Shown: in pieces, positions 34,985 to 43,647 of the stretch | Layout of the letters: the number at the start of each line of letters is the position of its first letter | Position numbering within the stretch: the stretch's first letter is position 1 | Assembly (NCBI RefSeq): GCF_007747795.1 | Contig: NZ_CP036275.1 | Coordinates: 6,440,001-6,504,000 of the forward strand | DNA length: 64,000 bases | Source: Maioricimonas rarisocia | GTDB lineage: Bacteria > Planctomycetota > Planctomycetia > Planctomycetales > Planctomycetaceae | Direction: 5' to 3' | The notes under the pieces: generated by a model | What the model was told of the DNA's origin: nothing | Databases searched by the model: none | What the model saw: the letters and a program-made list of their open reading frames with translations, nothing else | Made by a program: the position numbers and the translations under genes

Positions 34985-36844
34985 ATGCACGGTCTGACAC
35001 GCGACCTGCCTGCCTGGTCGATCAGCCTGGTGATCAACCTTTCGCTCCTGCTGGTGCTGCACGCCATGGTGCGTGAAGTGCAGCGGCAGGACGATCCCAC
35101 TGCGATTACGAGCATCGTCGACGAACTGGACCGCGAAGAGTTCCAGTTCAGCGAAGCTACAGCAGTCGACCAGTTGGGCAATCAGGGTGATACCCACTCG
35201 ATGACGCCCTCAATGAGCGTCGCCACCGCGCTGGGCCAGACCGAGAAGCCTCCCGAGCAGAAGATCGAAGAAACGCTTCTGCCGACGCCACTGCCGTTCC
35301 GCGAAGCGCCCGACATGGCGTTCGAAGCGCAGCTGGCCACCGCTCAGGAGGTGAAGGGGACGACCGACGACGCCCGCGGCGGTGTCGAAGGGACGATGGA
35401 CCGCATCACGTACGAAATCGCCGCCTCGCTGAAGGAACGCAAGACGCTCGTCGTCTGGCTGTTCGATGCTTCGGGCTCGCTCGAAGAACGGCGCGCCGCC
35501 ATCGCCGATCGGTTCGAGAACGTCTATTCGCAGCTGGACAAGATGGGGGCTCGCGGTGCACTCCACACGGCCGTGGCCAGTTTCGGTGAGTCCGCCACGC
35601 TGATGACGCCCACGCCTGTCCAGGATCCCGCAAAGCTGGTCGAGGCGGTCCGCAAGATCAAGGTGGACGAAAGCGGCAAGGAGCATGTCTTCGGTGCCGT
35701 CCGTCTGGTCGTCGAGAAGTGGAAGACGTTCCACAGTCACGAGGGTCGCTGGAACAAGCTCGTCTTCATCGTCACCGACGAGAAGGGAGACGACGCCGAG
35801 CAGCATCTCGAATCGGTCATCAACCAGGCGAAGCGGTTCAGCTTCCGCTGCTATGCGGTTGGAAACGCGGCCGTCTTCGGGCAGGAAAAAGACTACGTCA
35901 AATTCACGTTCGAAGATGGCTACGAAGTCCAGCGTCCCGTCGACCGGGGACCGGAAACCGCCTTCCCGCAGGCGCTGCAGCTCCCCTTCTGGGGAAGCGG
36001 AACCGAATGGCGTCTCAGGAAGATGTCGGCCAGCTATGGCCCGTACGCCCTCACGCGGCTGTGTGCCGAGACCGGTGGCATGTATCTCATCACCGACGAC
36101 ACTGGCGGCTACAGCTTCGACCGGTCAGTGATGCGGGACTATACGCCGGACTACCGCCCCGTCCGCATGCAGGAGCAGGAAATCCGCCGTCACCCGGCCA
36201 AAGCGGCTCTGGTGCAGGTGGCGGGAATGTCATACGTGCAGTCGATCCCCGTTCCGCAGCTCCGCTTCCTGCATGTCAACGACAACATTCTGCGATCCGA
36301 GATCACCGAAGCACAGAAGCCGGTCGCCGAGATCGAATACCGGCTGATCCAGATGCAGCAGGTGCTCTCGCAGGTCGAAGATGCCGCCAGAAACCTGAGC
36401 GAGCCCCGCTGGCGGGCCAGCTTCGACCTGGCCATGGGTCGCGTGCTGGCAATGCTGGTGCGGCTGCGCGGGTACAACATCATGCTCGCCAACATGAAGA
36501 GCACGCCGAAGACATTCGAGAAGGCCGAGAACAACCAGTGGATCCTGCAGCCTTCCAGCAGCATCGACACCGGGCCGGTGATCCGTAAGGCGGCTGACCA
36601 GGCCCGCGAATACCTCAAGCGGGTGATCGACAATCACCCGGGCACCCCCTGGGCCACGCTGGCCGAGAAGGAGCTGGCACAGGACCTTGGCTGGGAATGG
36701 GAAGAAAGTCATCGTCCGATTCCTGGTCTGAACGGACGGGAGAACGTCACCGAAGAAGAAGTTCGCCTGCTGCTCGCCGAAGAGGAGGAGCGCCGCCGCC
36801 AGGAATCCGGCGCAGCCAAGCCCCGCAAGCTGCCAAACCTCTGA
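34985..36844 (+). CDS. Membrane-anchored von Willebrand factor A protein, paralogue 1
   Basis: 619 residues. One membrane helix at about 12-30, then a Glu/Pro-rich linker, then a vWA domain from about 150 to 380. The MIDAS starts as DASGS at 161-165 (DxSxS), and the strand FIVTDEKGDDAEQHL gives the late Asp. The domain is interrupted by an insert around FWGSGTEWRLRKM. A helical region follows (about 435-600), ending in a TPR-like HPGTPWATLAEKELAQDLGWEW and a charged tail. The neighbour at 37037 has the same plan, including the RGPETAFPQALQ stretch, so the two arose by tandem duplication. Possible role in the cell envelope; the partner is unknown. Confidence 0.8.
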   Translation: MHGLTRDLPAWSISLVINLSLLLVLHAMVREVQRQDDPTAITSIVDELDREEFQFSEATAVDQLGNQGDTHSMTPSMSVATALGQTEKPPEQKIEETLLPTPLPFREAPDMAFEAQLATAQEVKGTTDDARGGVEGTMDRITYEIAASLKERKTLVVWLFDASGSLEERRAAIADRFENVYSQLDKMGARGALHTAVASFGESATLMTPTPVQDPAKLVEAVRKIKVDESGKEHVFGAVRLVVEKWKTFHSHEGRWNKLVFIVTDEKGDDAEQHLESVINQAKRFSFRCYAVGNAAVFGQEKDYVKFTFEDGYEVQRPVDRGPETAFPQALQLPFWGSGTEWRLRKMSASYGPYALTRLCAETGGMYLITDDTGGYSFDRSVMRDYTPDYRPVRMQEQEIRRHPAKAALVQVAGMSYVQSIPVPQLRFLHVNDNILRSEITEAQKPVAEIEYRLIQMQQVLSQVEDAARNLSEPRWRASFDLAMGRVLAMLVRLRGYNIMLANMKSTPKTFEKAENNQWILQPSSSIDTGPVIRKAADQAREYLKRVIDNHPGTPWATLAEKELAQDLGWEWEESHRPIPGLNGRENVTEEEVRLLLAEEEERRRQESGAAKPRKLPNL

Positions 36845-37036
36845 TGGTGTGGAGGTCGGCCAGACAGTTGTTTGAGCGTTCGCGGGCCGGTTGCAGCCGG
36901 TCGGCGTCGCGTTAATATTGATTGATCCGTTCCCGTTGCCAGATTTCCGCCGCGACACATTCTCGGACTCGTACAGGCGTGCGAGTCGTTTTCCTCTGGC
37001 GGCACAGTTGGCAACGGAGTGACTCAAGGCACGAAC

Positions 37037-38911
37037 ATGTCATTTCGCAGCGCTCCAGCATTGATGATCTCGCTGGTTGTCCATATGGCCCTGCTGGGGG
37101 CAATGGCGGCCTTCAAGCTTCCCGAGATTCTCGAACCGGACGCGGTTGCCGTTGAGACGGTCTTCACCGAAGAGCGGATGCAGCAGGAGTTCACCCAGGA
37201 TCTCGACATCGACACGACGGTCTCCGAGAACCTGGCCGTGACAGCCGGCGGAATGGTCACCTCGAACCTGGGTGCTGCCGCCAGCCAGCCGATCGCTCAG
37301 CAGAAGATCGAGAAGTCCGAAGTCCTCGAAGATCCGAAGCTGCGGGTCACGAGTATCGGCGACATCACCGTGCCGGGGCTGGAGACGCTCGGCACCGACC
37401 TGGGTGAAGGGGTCGTCAGCGGTGAAGTGGGTGCCCGTGTCGAAGGATACGGAGCCGCCATGCATCGGCTCACGCAGGAGCTGACGCGAATGATGCGGCA
37501 GCAGCAGGTCATGGCCGTCTGGCTGTTCGACGCGTCCGAGAGCCTCAAGGACGACCGCGAAGAGATCCGCGACAACTTCCACAAGATTTACGAAGAGCTG
37601 GACATCGCCAGCAAACAGGCGACCCAGCGCGGTGAGCGGTTTGCAGCTCTGGAAACGATGATCTGTGCCTATGGGGCGACCGTCAAACCGCTGCTTCCCA
37701 AGCCGACCAGCGAACTCGACGCCATCAAGTCGGCCATCGACCGCATCCAGATCGATAACAGCGGCGTCGAGAACACCTTCGGTGCCGTCGGCTCGATGAT
37801 CGATCAGTACGGCAAGGCCGCCGGCCGGTCGCAGCGAAAGCTGGCCATCATCGTCATGACGGACGAAACCGGCGACGATGAGCGGCTCGTCGAAGAAGTC
37901 ATCGAGAAGGCCAAACGGTTCCGCTCGCCGGTCTACATCATGGGCCGCGAAGCGATCTTTGGTTACCCGTACACACGCGTCCGCTGGGTCGATCCCGAGA
38001 CCGGCCTGAGTCACTGGGTTCAGGTTGATCGCGGTCCCGAAACCGCCTTCCCCGAGTGCCTGCAGTACGACGGCTTCCACGGACGCTGGGATTCGACCTC
38101 GAGCGGCTTCGGCAGCTACGGGCAGGTCCGTCTGGTCAAGGAGTCAGGCGGCATCTACTTCATGCTCAGCAGCGACGAGAAGGACCTGATCGGCAGTGCC
38201 GTCCGGCTGCAGCGGAAGTTCGACGACATCGCCATGAAGGAGTACGAGCCTCTCCTGCTCGACCGCCGCGAGTACGCCAGGCAGCGCGACTCCAGCCCGT
38301 TCCGCAAGACGATCTGGGAAGTCATCGTCGCACTCAATCCCCATCTCGACAATGAGCTGAATCTGCGACGCCGGCACTATCCGATGGAACACGAACGGTT
38401 CCACGAGGAAGGCCAGACGCAGTTCGCCCGTGCCATCCGCGCGATGACGAAACTGAACCAGGCCATTCAGCGACTGGACAAGATCCGCCCGCTGCGGGCT
38501 CAGGAATCAGAACAGCGCTGGCGGGCCGCCTACGACCTCGCCTACGCGCAGGCCCTGTCCTACCGCGTGCGTCAGTTTCAGTTTCTGCTGGCCCTCGACC
38601 AGCATGACACAAACTACCCGAAGCCGGAAGATCCCAAATCCAACACATGGGACATCCGCCACGTCGGCAAGCTTGTGGAACCGACCGAGAAACAGATCCA
38701 GGCGACGAAGGTGGACACCGAGGAGATCGAGCGGCAGCGTCAGAAGGCGATTGCCATGTTCGACTATGTGATCCAGCAGCACCCCAACACTCCCTGGGCG
38801 CAGCGGGCGCAACAGGAGAAGAACTGGGGCTTCGGCATCGCCTTCCACGACGTCTTCTGGGATCCGCGCTACAACACTCCCGAGTTCCGTGCACGCATCC
38901 CGAAGTTCTGA
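37037..38911 (+). CDS. Membrane-anchored von Willebrand factor A protein, paralogue 2
   Basis: 624 residues from the ATG at 37037 (AAGG eight bases upstream). Same plan as the gene before it: a helix at about 9-27, an acidic linker, a vWA domain with DASES at 165-169 and MTDETGDDERLVEEV, the shared RGPETAFPECLQ, then a long helical region (about 410-600) that ends in HPNTPWAQRAQQEKNWGFG. The matching ends in both paralogues suggest a conserved docking element. 192 bases separate the two genes. It converges with the TPR gene. Confidence 0.8.
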   Translation: MSFRSAPALMISLVVHMALLGAMAAFKLPEILEPDAVAVETVFTEERMQQEFTQDLDIDTTVSENLAVTAGGMVTSNLGAAASQPIAQQKIEKSEVLEDPKLRVTSIGDITVPGLETLGTDLGEGVVSGEVGARVEGYGAAMHRLTQELTRMMRQQQVMAVWLFDASESLKDDREEIRDNFHKIYEELDIASKQATQRGERFAALETMICAYGATVKPLLPKPTSELDAIKSAIDRIQIDNSGVENTFGAVGSMIDQYGKAAGRSQRKLAIIVMTDETGDDERLVEEVIEKAKRFRSPVYIMGREAIFGYPYTRVRWVDPETGLSHWVQVDRGPETAFPECLQYDGFHGRWDSTSSGFGSYGQVRLVKESGGIYFMLSSDEKDLIGSAVRLQRKFDDIAMKEYEPLLLDRREYARQRDSSPFRKTIWEVIVALNPHLDNELNLRRRHYPMEHERFHEEGQTQFARAIRAMTKLNQAIQRLDKIRPLRAQESEQRWRAAYDLAYAQALSYRVRQFQFLLALDQHDTNYPKPEDPKSNTWDIRHVGKLVEPTEKQIQATKVDTEEIERQRQKAIAMFDYVIQQHPNTPWAQRAQQEKNWGFGIAFHDVFWDPRYNTPEFRARIPKF

Positions 38912-38959
38912 TTTGCGTCGCCGTGCGGTGGCTGCGCGAGCGCCGGCTGATTGCCGGGG

Positions 38960-41506
38960 TTACTTCGCGGTCACTTTCTCCTGCAGTTCGGCGTACCGTT
39001 GTTTCAGCTCGTTGCCCCCCAGCTCGGGGTAGACGAGCCGGGTCACGCCGATCAGCTTGCGGCACTCTTCGTAGCGGCCGAGTTCATACAGGGTCTCGGC
39101 CACATGGAAACGTGCTTCAAGCCACGGCTGCGTCCCTTTGCGGGACATGCTTTCGATCTGCCGCCACAACTGCAGTGCCCGGGTGACGCTCTCGCGGCTC
39201 GACTGCCGCATCAGCAGGTCCGAAAGCAGCTCGAGCAGTTCCCGGTCACGGGGAGAGGCAGCCAGCAGCTCTTCGTAGAGGTCGATGGCCTCGGGCAACT
39301 GACCGGCCAGCGCGTGGGCGTTGGCCCTGCACCGCTTGAGGAGTGTCTGCTCGGCGTCGGTCAACTGATGCGACCGTTCTGACAGTCGCTTCGCTGCCTG
39401 CAGTTGCAGGCGTCCCAGTGCCTGTCGCTGCCCGGCAGGAATCTGCGACTCCAGTCGTGCCAGTCCCGACAGCAGTTGCAGCAGCGCCTGGGGATTGGCG
39501 GCCGAGAGATCATTGAGGATCAGTGCCGCCTCGGGCAATCGCCCCTGTGCTGCCAGCGAGACAATGCGCAGCGGCGCTGCCTCGCCATGCAGTTCGAGCC
39601 ACCGCGGGTCTGGCGAACGCTCGTCCCGCTCCGCCTCGCGGCGCTCGATATCGGCACTGTTCAGGACACGCTCGAGCAGACGATCGGCCGGCGCGTAGTC
39701 GTCGCCGTACGCGATCAACAGCCGGGCGAACCGGACCGCCACGTCCGCCTGTTCCGGCGAGAGTCGCTCGGGTGAATGAGGAAACCGCCCGATCACCTGA
39801 TCGAGTTCCTCCCGTGCGGTGACCAGCCAGGGACGAACCGGCTGCTCCACCTCGACAACCCGCTGCAGGATCTTCTCGTACATCGCCGCCATGCGAACGG
39901 CTGCCACAGGACCCCGCTCATGTTCGGGAGAAATCGCCGAGTACAGCTCCAGGGCCCGGGTCCACTGCTGGCGGTACTCTTCGAACTGGGCCAGCATCCA
40001 GGTCGCTTCGTCGGCGGTCGGACTTCCTGCGAACTCTTTTCGATGGGCGGCCAGAGACTCTGAATAGACCTCGCGGCGGCGGGCGGTTGGCTGCTGCTGG
40101 TAGAGCCGCCCGAGGCAGTAGGTGCGCAGCAGATCCATTTCGGCCTGGCGGGGACCACCGTCCGTCTGGTCGACAAGTTCTTCGAGACTGGTCGCAGCCG
40201 CCGCGTAGTCTTCCTGCTGCATCTGCAGCGACGCCCGCGTGAACGCCAGGTCAACGGCAACATCCCTGCGTCCCTGACCGACCGCCGCGACCGCCGCCCG
40301 TTCGAAGCCGGCGATCGCCTCGTCGATCTGGCCCGCCTGATACGCCTGCCGGGCGGACCGCACGAGTCCGGCCAGTTCCGGACCGTAGTCCTCCTGCTCG
40401 CCCGAGATGTTCAGGAGCGTCTGCGCCCGTGCTTTCCATGCCCCCTGCAGAACCGAAACCAGGGCGCGGGCATTCTCTTCCAGTTCCTCGGCGAACTCCT
40501 GCCGATCTTTCGAGCGGGCAACGGCTGCCGCCTGCAGAAGTGCCTCCACCTGCAGACACCGCAGCTCGTCATTGAGCGAGCCGGTCTCATTGCGATGTTC
40601 GAGCAACGAGGTGAGTGCATCGTCCGGCTGGTTCTCGTCCAGGTAGAAGCGGGCCCGCTCGACGGCGACCTGCCGCTGCACGGCCAGCCCCGGTCCTGCC
40701 GATCGGATTTCGCTCACACCTGCTTCAAAATCCCGCTGGTCATGCTGCAGTCGAGCGATCTTCAGACGCAGCAATCGTCCCCGCCAGACCAGTCGCGGCT
40801 CGACGAACGGCCCGTCGACGCTCTCGACGAGCCGCCGCGCCTGTTCGAGTGCTGCGGTTCGCTCGGTCCCCGGCTGCAGAACCGACGCGAAGTCGACCGC
40901 CGCCTGGGCCCGTCGCATCGACAGCTCGGCTTCGAGGCGCTGCCGTTCCTGCCGCGGGAGTTGTTCCCCGTTGCCGGCGGAGCTTCTCGAGGCCAGGTTC
41001 TCGGCGAGCGTTGCCAGCCCGGTCAGCGCGTCCCGAAGGGTCGCAGCAGCCTGTTCCTTCAGATTCCGGTCCTGCAGCAGCTCGGCCTGCCACGCCAGCA
41101 GGGCACCCTGATCGGCGGAGATCGATGCCGCCTGCAGGTCGAGCCAGGGACGAAGCCGATGCCGCGGATGTGCGGAGACAAAGTTTTCGATCACCTGCCG
41201 GGCACGTCGCCACTGCTCGTCGCGGGCGGCACCGGTCTGCGTCGTCGCGCGTCCCGCGTAGGTCCGCGACAGCTCGATCGTCAACCGGACCTGTTCGTCG
41301 AGGGGGACCTCGGGATCGTCCAGACGCCTCAGGCACTGGGTCTCGGCGACGCTGTAGAGCCGCCGCTCGCGCAGCCCGCGGAAGTAATCCTCGAGCCGAT
41401 CCTCAGCACGTGCCGGAACGGGAAACAGCAAGACCAGGCCGACGATCCCGGGCAGCAGGGATCGGACCAGGCGGGCACAGCGCAGGCAAGACGGAAAGCG
41501 TGTCAT
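38960..41506 (-). CDS. Large secreted TPR-repeat protein
   Basis: 848 residues. The ATG at 41506 opens a signal peptide (about 1-32, ending Ala-Arg-Ala). The rest is almost wholly helical, Ala/Leu/Gln/Arg-rich and built of TPR-like pairs, for example YQAGQIDEAIAGFERAAVAAVGQGRRDVAVDLA and LGRYEECRKLIGVTRL near the C-terminus. It probably acts as a scaffold on the outside of the inner membrane. It follows the ECF sigma gene with a 59-base gap and so may be co-transcribed with it; in other planctomycete loci TPR proteins often accompany vWA proteins, as here. Confidence 0.75.
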   Translation of the reverse strand: MTRFPSCLRCARLVRSLLPGIVGLVLLFPVPARAEDRLEDYFRGLRERRLYSVAETQCLRRLDDPEVPLDEQVRLTIELSRTYAGRATTQTGAARDEQWRRARQVIENFVSAHPRHRLRPWLDLQAASISADQGALLAWQAELLQDRNLKEQAAATLRDALTGLATLAENLASRSSAGNGEQLPRQERQRLEAELSMRRAQAAVDFASVLQPGTERTAALEQARRLVESVDGPFVEPRLVWRGRLLRLKIARLQHDQRDFEAGVSEIRSAGPGLAVQRQVAVERARFYLDENQPDDALTSLLEHRNETGSLNDELRCLQVEALLQAAAVARSKDRQEFAEELEENARALVSVLQGAWKARAQTLLNISGEQEDYGPELAGLVRSARQAYQAGQIDEAIAGFERAAVAAVGQGRRDVAVDLAFTRASLQMQQEDYAAAATSLEELVDQTDGGPRQAEMDLLRTYCLGRLYQQQPTARRREVYSESLAAHRKEFAGSPTADEATWMLAQFEEYRQQWTRALELYSAISPEHERGPVAAVRMAAMYEKILQRVVEVEQPVRPWLVTAREELDQVIGRFPHSPERLSPEQADVAVRFARLLIAYGDDYAPADRLLERVLNSADIERREAERDERSPDPRWLELHGEAAPLRIVSLAAQGRLPEAALILNDLSAANPQALLQLLSGLARLESQIPAGQRQALGRLQLQAAKRLSERSHQLTDAEQTLLKRCRANAHALAGQLPEAIDLYEELLAASPRDRELLELLSDLLMRQSSRESVTRALQLWRQIESMSRKGTQPWLEARFHVAETLYELGRYEECRKLIGVTRLVYPELGGNELKQRYAELQEKVTAK

Positions 41507-41565
41507 GACTGTCGACGATAGGGAAAAGCAGGCGAACGGGACAAGATCGATCCGGCGGGGGACGC

Positions 41566-42216
41566 TCAGACGTCGTCCTGCTCGAGAAAGTCGACCGCCA
41601 GAGTTCCCGTCGAGACTTTGGCGAGCCGGACCGCCTCCTTGAGCTTGCGGACCACGAAGCTCTTGTGGTTGGCGACGTCCTGCTCGGAGATTCCGAGTCG
41701 GGCGGCCACGTCCTTGTTGGACCGTCCCTGCACGAACAGCAGCTCGATGCACTTGAGCCGCTGAAACTCCCCCTGCGCGCGCCAGCCGGCAATCAGCTCC
41801 TGCAAACACTCGCAGATCACCTGCTCCTCCCGGCCGCGGCGCTCGTGACTGCGCATCAGGCTGGACGCCACGCGACTGCGACCGACCGGTTCGGGCGCAC
41901 CGGGTGACGAGGATTCGGCCAGCAGCGGGAGAGTCGGCCGACGCCCCTCCTTACGGAGCACGTCCGTCAGCTTGTGAGCCGTGATCGCAAACAGAAAGCT
42001 CTCCAGCGGCGTGCGATCGTCGTAGTTGGGCAGGGCGGTGAGGAATCCGAGAAACGCTTCCTGCACGACATCTTCGGCGGTGGTGCGGTTCCGCAACCGG
42101 CTGAAGACGAAAGCGATCAACCGGCCTTCGAAACGGTCGATGCATTCCTGCCAGGCCTGTGGATCGCCGGCGCGAATCCGTTCCACGAGCAGTTTGTCAG
42201 CGTCAGTTGCGGGCAT
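41566..42216 (-). CDS. ECF-family RNA polymerase sigma factor
   Basis: 216 residues. Region 2 (about 20-90) has FSRLRNRTTAEDVVQEAFLGFLTALPNYD and SFLFAITAHKLTDVLRKEGR, the core-binding and -10 recognition helices. Region 4 (about 145-200) has KCIELLFVQGRSNKDVAARLGISEQDVANHKSFVVRKL, the -35 recognition helix-turn-helix. There is no region 3. No zinc-finger anti-sigma gene is next to it; upstream are two membrane proteins and a Ser/Thr kinase, and downstream a TPR protein. Phosphorylation-linked control is possible but only inferred from neighbourhood. Confidence 0.9.
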   Translation of the reverse strand: MPATDADKLLVERIRAGDPQAWQECIDRFEGRLIAFVFSRLRNRTTAEDVVQEAFLGFLTALPNYDDRTPLESFLFAITAHKLTDVLRKEGRRPTLPLLAESSSPGAPEPVGRSRVASSLMRSHERRGREEQVICECLQELIAGWRAQGEFQRLKCIELLFVQGRSNKDVAARLGISEQDVANHKSFVVRKLKEAVRLAKVSTGTLAVDFLEQDDV

Positions 42217-42344
42217 CAGTCACGCGGGGAGTCGATCGGCGAAGAATGTCAAACAGGTCAGGTGGCCGCCGTGCCACGCTGGACAACCAAACCGGCACCG
42301 CCCGCCGACCGGATCATACTTCCCGGAGCGGAAGGGAGGCGAGT

Positions 42345-42581
42345 TCAGTTCCACCCCCACAATTCGCCCCACTTGTCGAGAGGTTCCCGAAGGGGCGTCT
42401 CCTCATGCAGCCAGACCACGGGCATGTAAAACGTCCGAAGCGGCTTCTGGTTGATCCCGGTCTTTTCGGCGATGCAGACGACCGGCCCAATGCTGAGGAC
42501 GTACAGAATGACGATCATCGGCAACGCCAGCAGCCAGCTGAATCCGCACATCCACCAATCGCCGCGTCTGCCCTCGGCCAT
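42345..42581 (-). CDS. Small single-helix membrane protein
   Basis: 78 residues from the ATG at 42581, with GAGAGGGG upstream. One membrane helix at about 16-38 (LLALPMIVILYVLSIGP), then a short polar tail rich in Trp that ends Leu-Trp-Gly-Trp-Asn. No family recognised. It is between a larger membrane protein and the sigma factor on the same strand. Confidence 0.6.
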   Translation of the reverse strand: MAEGRRGDWWMCGFSWLLALPMIVILYVLSIGPVVCIAEKTGINQKPLRTFYMPVVWLHEETPLREPLDKWGELWGWN

Positions 42582-42651
42582 CGCCGCCCCTCTCGCACAT
42601 CGGATCTCGAACAGCAACTGTTTGGGGCGACCTTACCGCCCCCGCAGGGGA

Positions 42652-43578
42652 TCAGGCAACAGCCGTCTGCTCCGGACGGTCCTGTTTGCGGCTGCGGGGC
42701 TCTCTGCGGGACACGACCGCGATCCCGCCGAGCAGCAGGGTCAGACCGCCGAAGATGCTCCCGAGGACGGTCAAGCGATGACGGACCGCTTCGGGACGCC
42801 AGGCCGCGAAGAATTCCTCCCGGTCGCCCGGGCGAAGCTCCAGCATCCAGTAGACGCGGTGAATCGGCTCTTCGAACTCGCCAACTTCCAGCACCCGCTT
42901 CTGGTGAACGCGACGGGCAATGACGCCGGAATTGCGGACCAGTTCCCGCGAAGGCTGCCAGCCTGCCATCGAGGGGTACTCTCGGGTCAGGTACGTCATC
43001 AGTTCGGGGACGGCCTGCTTGTAAAGGTCGTCCTCAGCTTCTTCGATGGTCGCGAACTGGCCGCTGGCCAGTACCACCCATGCCCGGTCCCGATCTTCTT
43101 CGAAACGGGTTGGCTCGCTCACCCAGGAAGGCAACTCCTTCAGAGAACGCCCGACCGACTCGCCGCCATTGAACTCGACGATGCTCGGCTGCACTTCGGA
43201 CTTCCCGGACGGCTTCTTGTCCTTCGCGTCCTTCACAGGAATCTCGCCGGTCTTGTCCGAAGCGTCGTCGCCACGGAAATCGAGTACGGTTGCACCGTTC
43301 TCCAGCTCCGCGGCTGTCGGCAACGTGGACTCCCTCGCGACGGAAAAACCGTCGGACGAGAGCGGCTGTGCGACGGCAACTGACCGGGTCACGGGTCGGT
43401 CTTCTACGCTCATGGTCCAGTAGCTGACAACAACGCCGATGACGATGAGCAATGCCGACAGGATGATCAGCCCGGGGCCGACGCCCTTCCAGCGGAAGGC
43501 CGCCGCGAACATCGCTCCGACGGCAAACACCATCACCAGCACGACCAGCGAGATTCCGAAGTCGGGTGAAGCGGACAT
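42652..43578 (-). CDS. Membrane protein with soluble central domain, unknown function
   Basis: 308 residues. Two helices at about 8-55 (SLVVLVMVFAVGAMFAAAF and LIILSALLIVIGVVVSYW), a soluble middle (about 60-270) with a Lys/Asp-rich linker and a compact part (RAWVVLASGQFATIEEAEDDLYKQAVPEL), and a last helix at about 268-290, then a basic tail. No catalytic motif was found. It is 69 bases downstream of the kinase gene on the same strand and may be part of its signalling unit. Confidence 0.7.
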   Translation of the reverse strand: MSASPDFGISLVVLVMVFAVGAMFAAAFRWKGVGPGLIILSALLIVIGVVVSYWTMSVEDRPVTRSVAVAQPLSSDGFSVARESTLPTAAELENGATVLDFRGDDASDKTGEIPVKDAKDKKPSGKSEVQPSIVEFNGGESVGRSLKELPSWVSEPTRFEEDRDRAWVVLASGQFATIEEAEDDLYKQAVPELMTYLTREYPSMAGWQPSRELVRNSGVIARRVHQKRVLEVGEFEEPIHRVYWMLELRPGDREEFFAAWRPEAVRHRLTVLGSIFGGLTLLLGGIAVVSRREPRSRKQDRPEQTAVA

Positions 43579-43647
43579 GTCAGCGGCCTCTCGAAATCGG
43601 GGTCCAGGCCCCGGGAGTATTGAACGCAGTCAGCAACGAAGGGGCCA

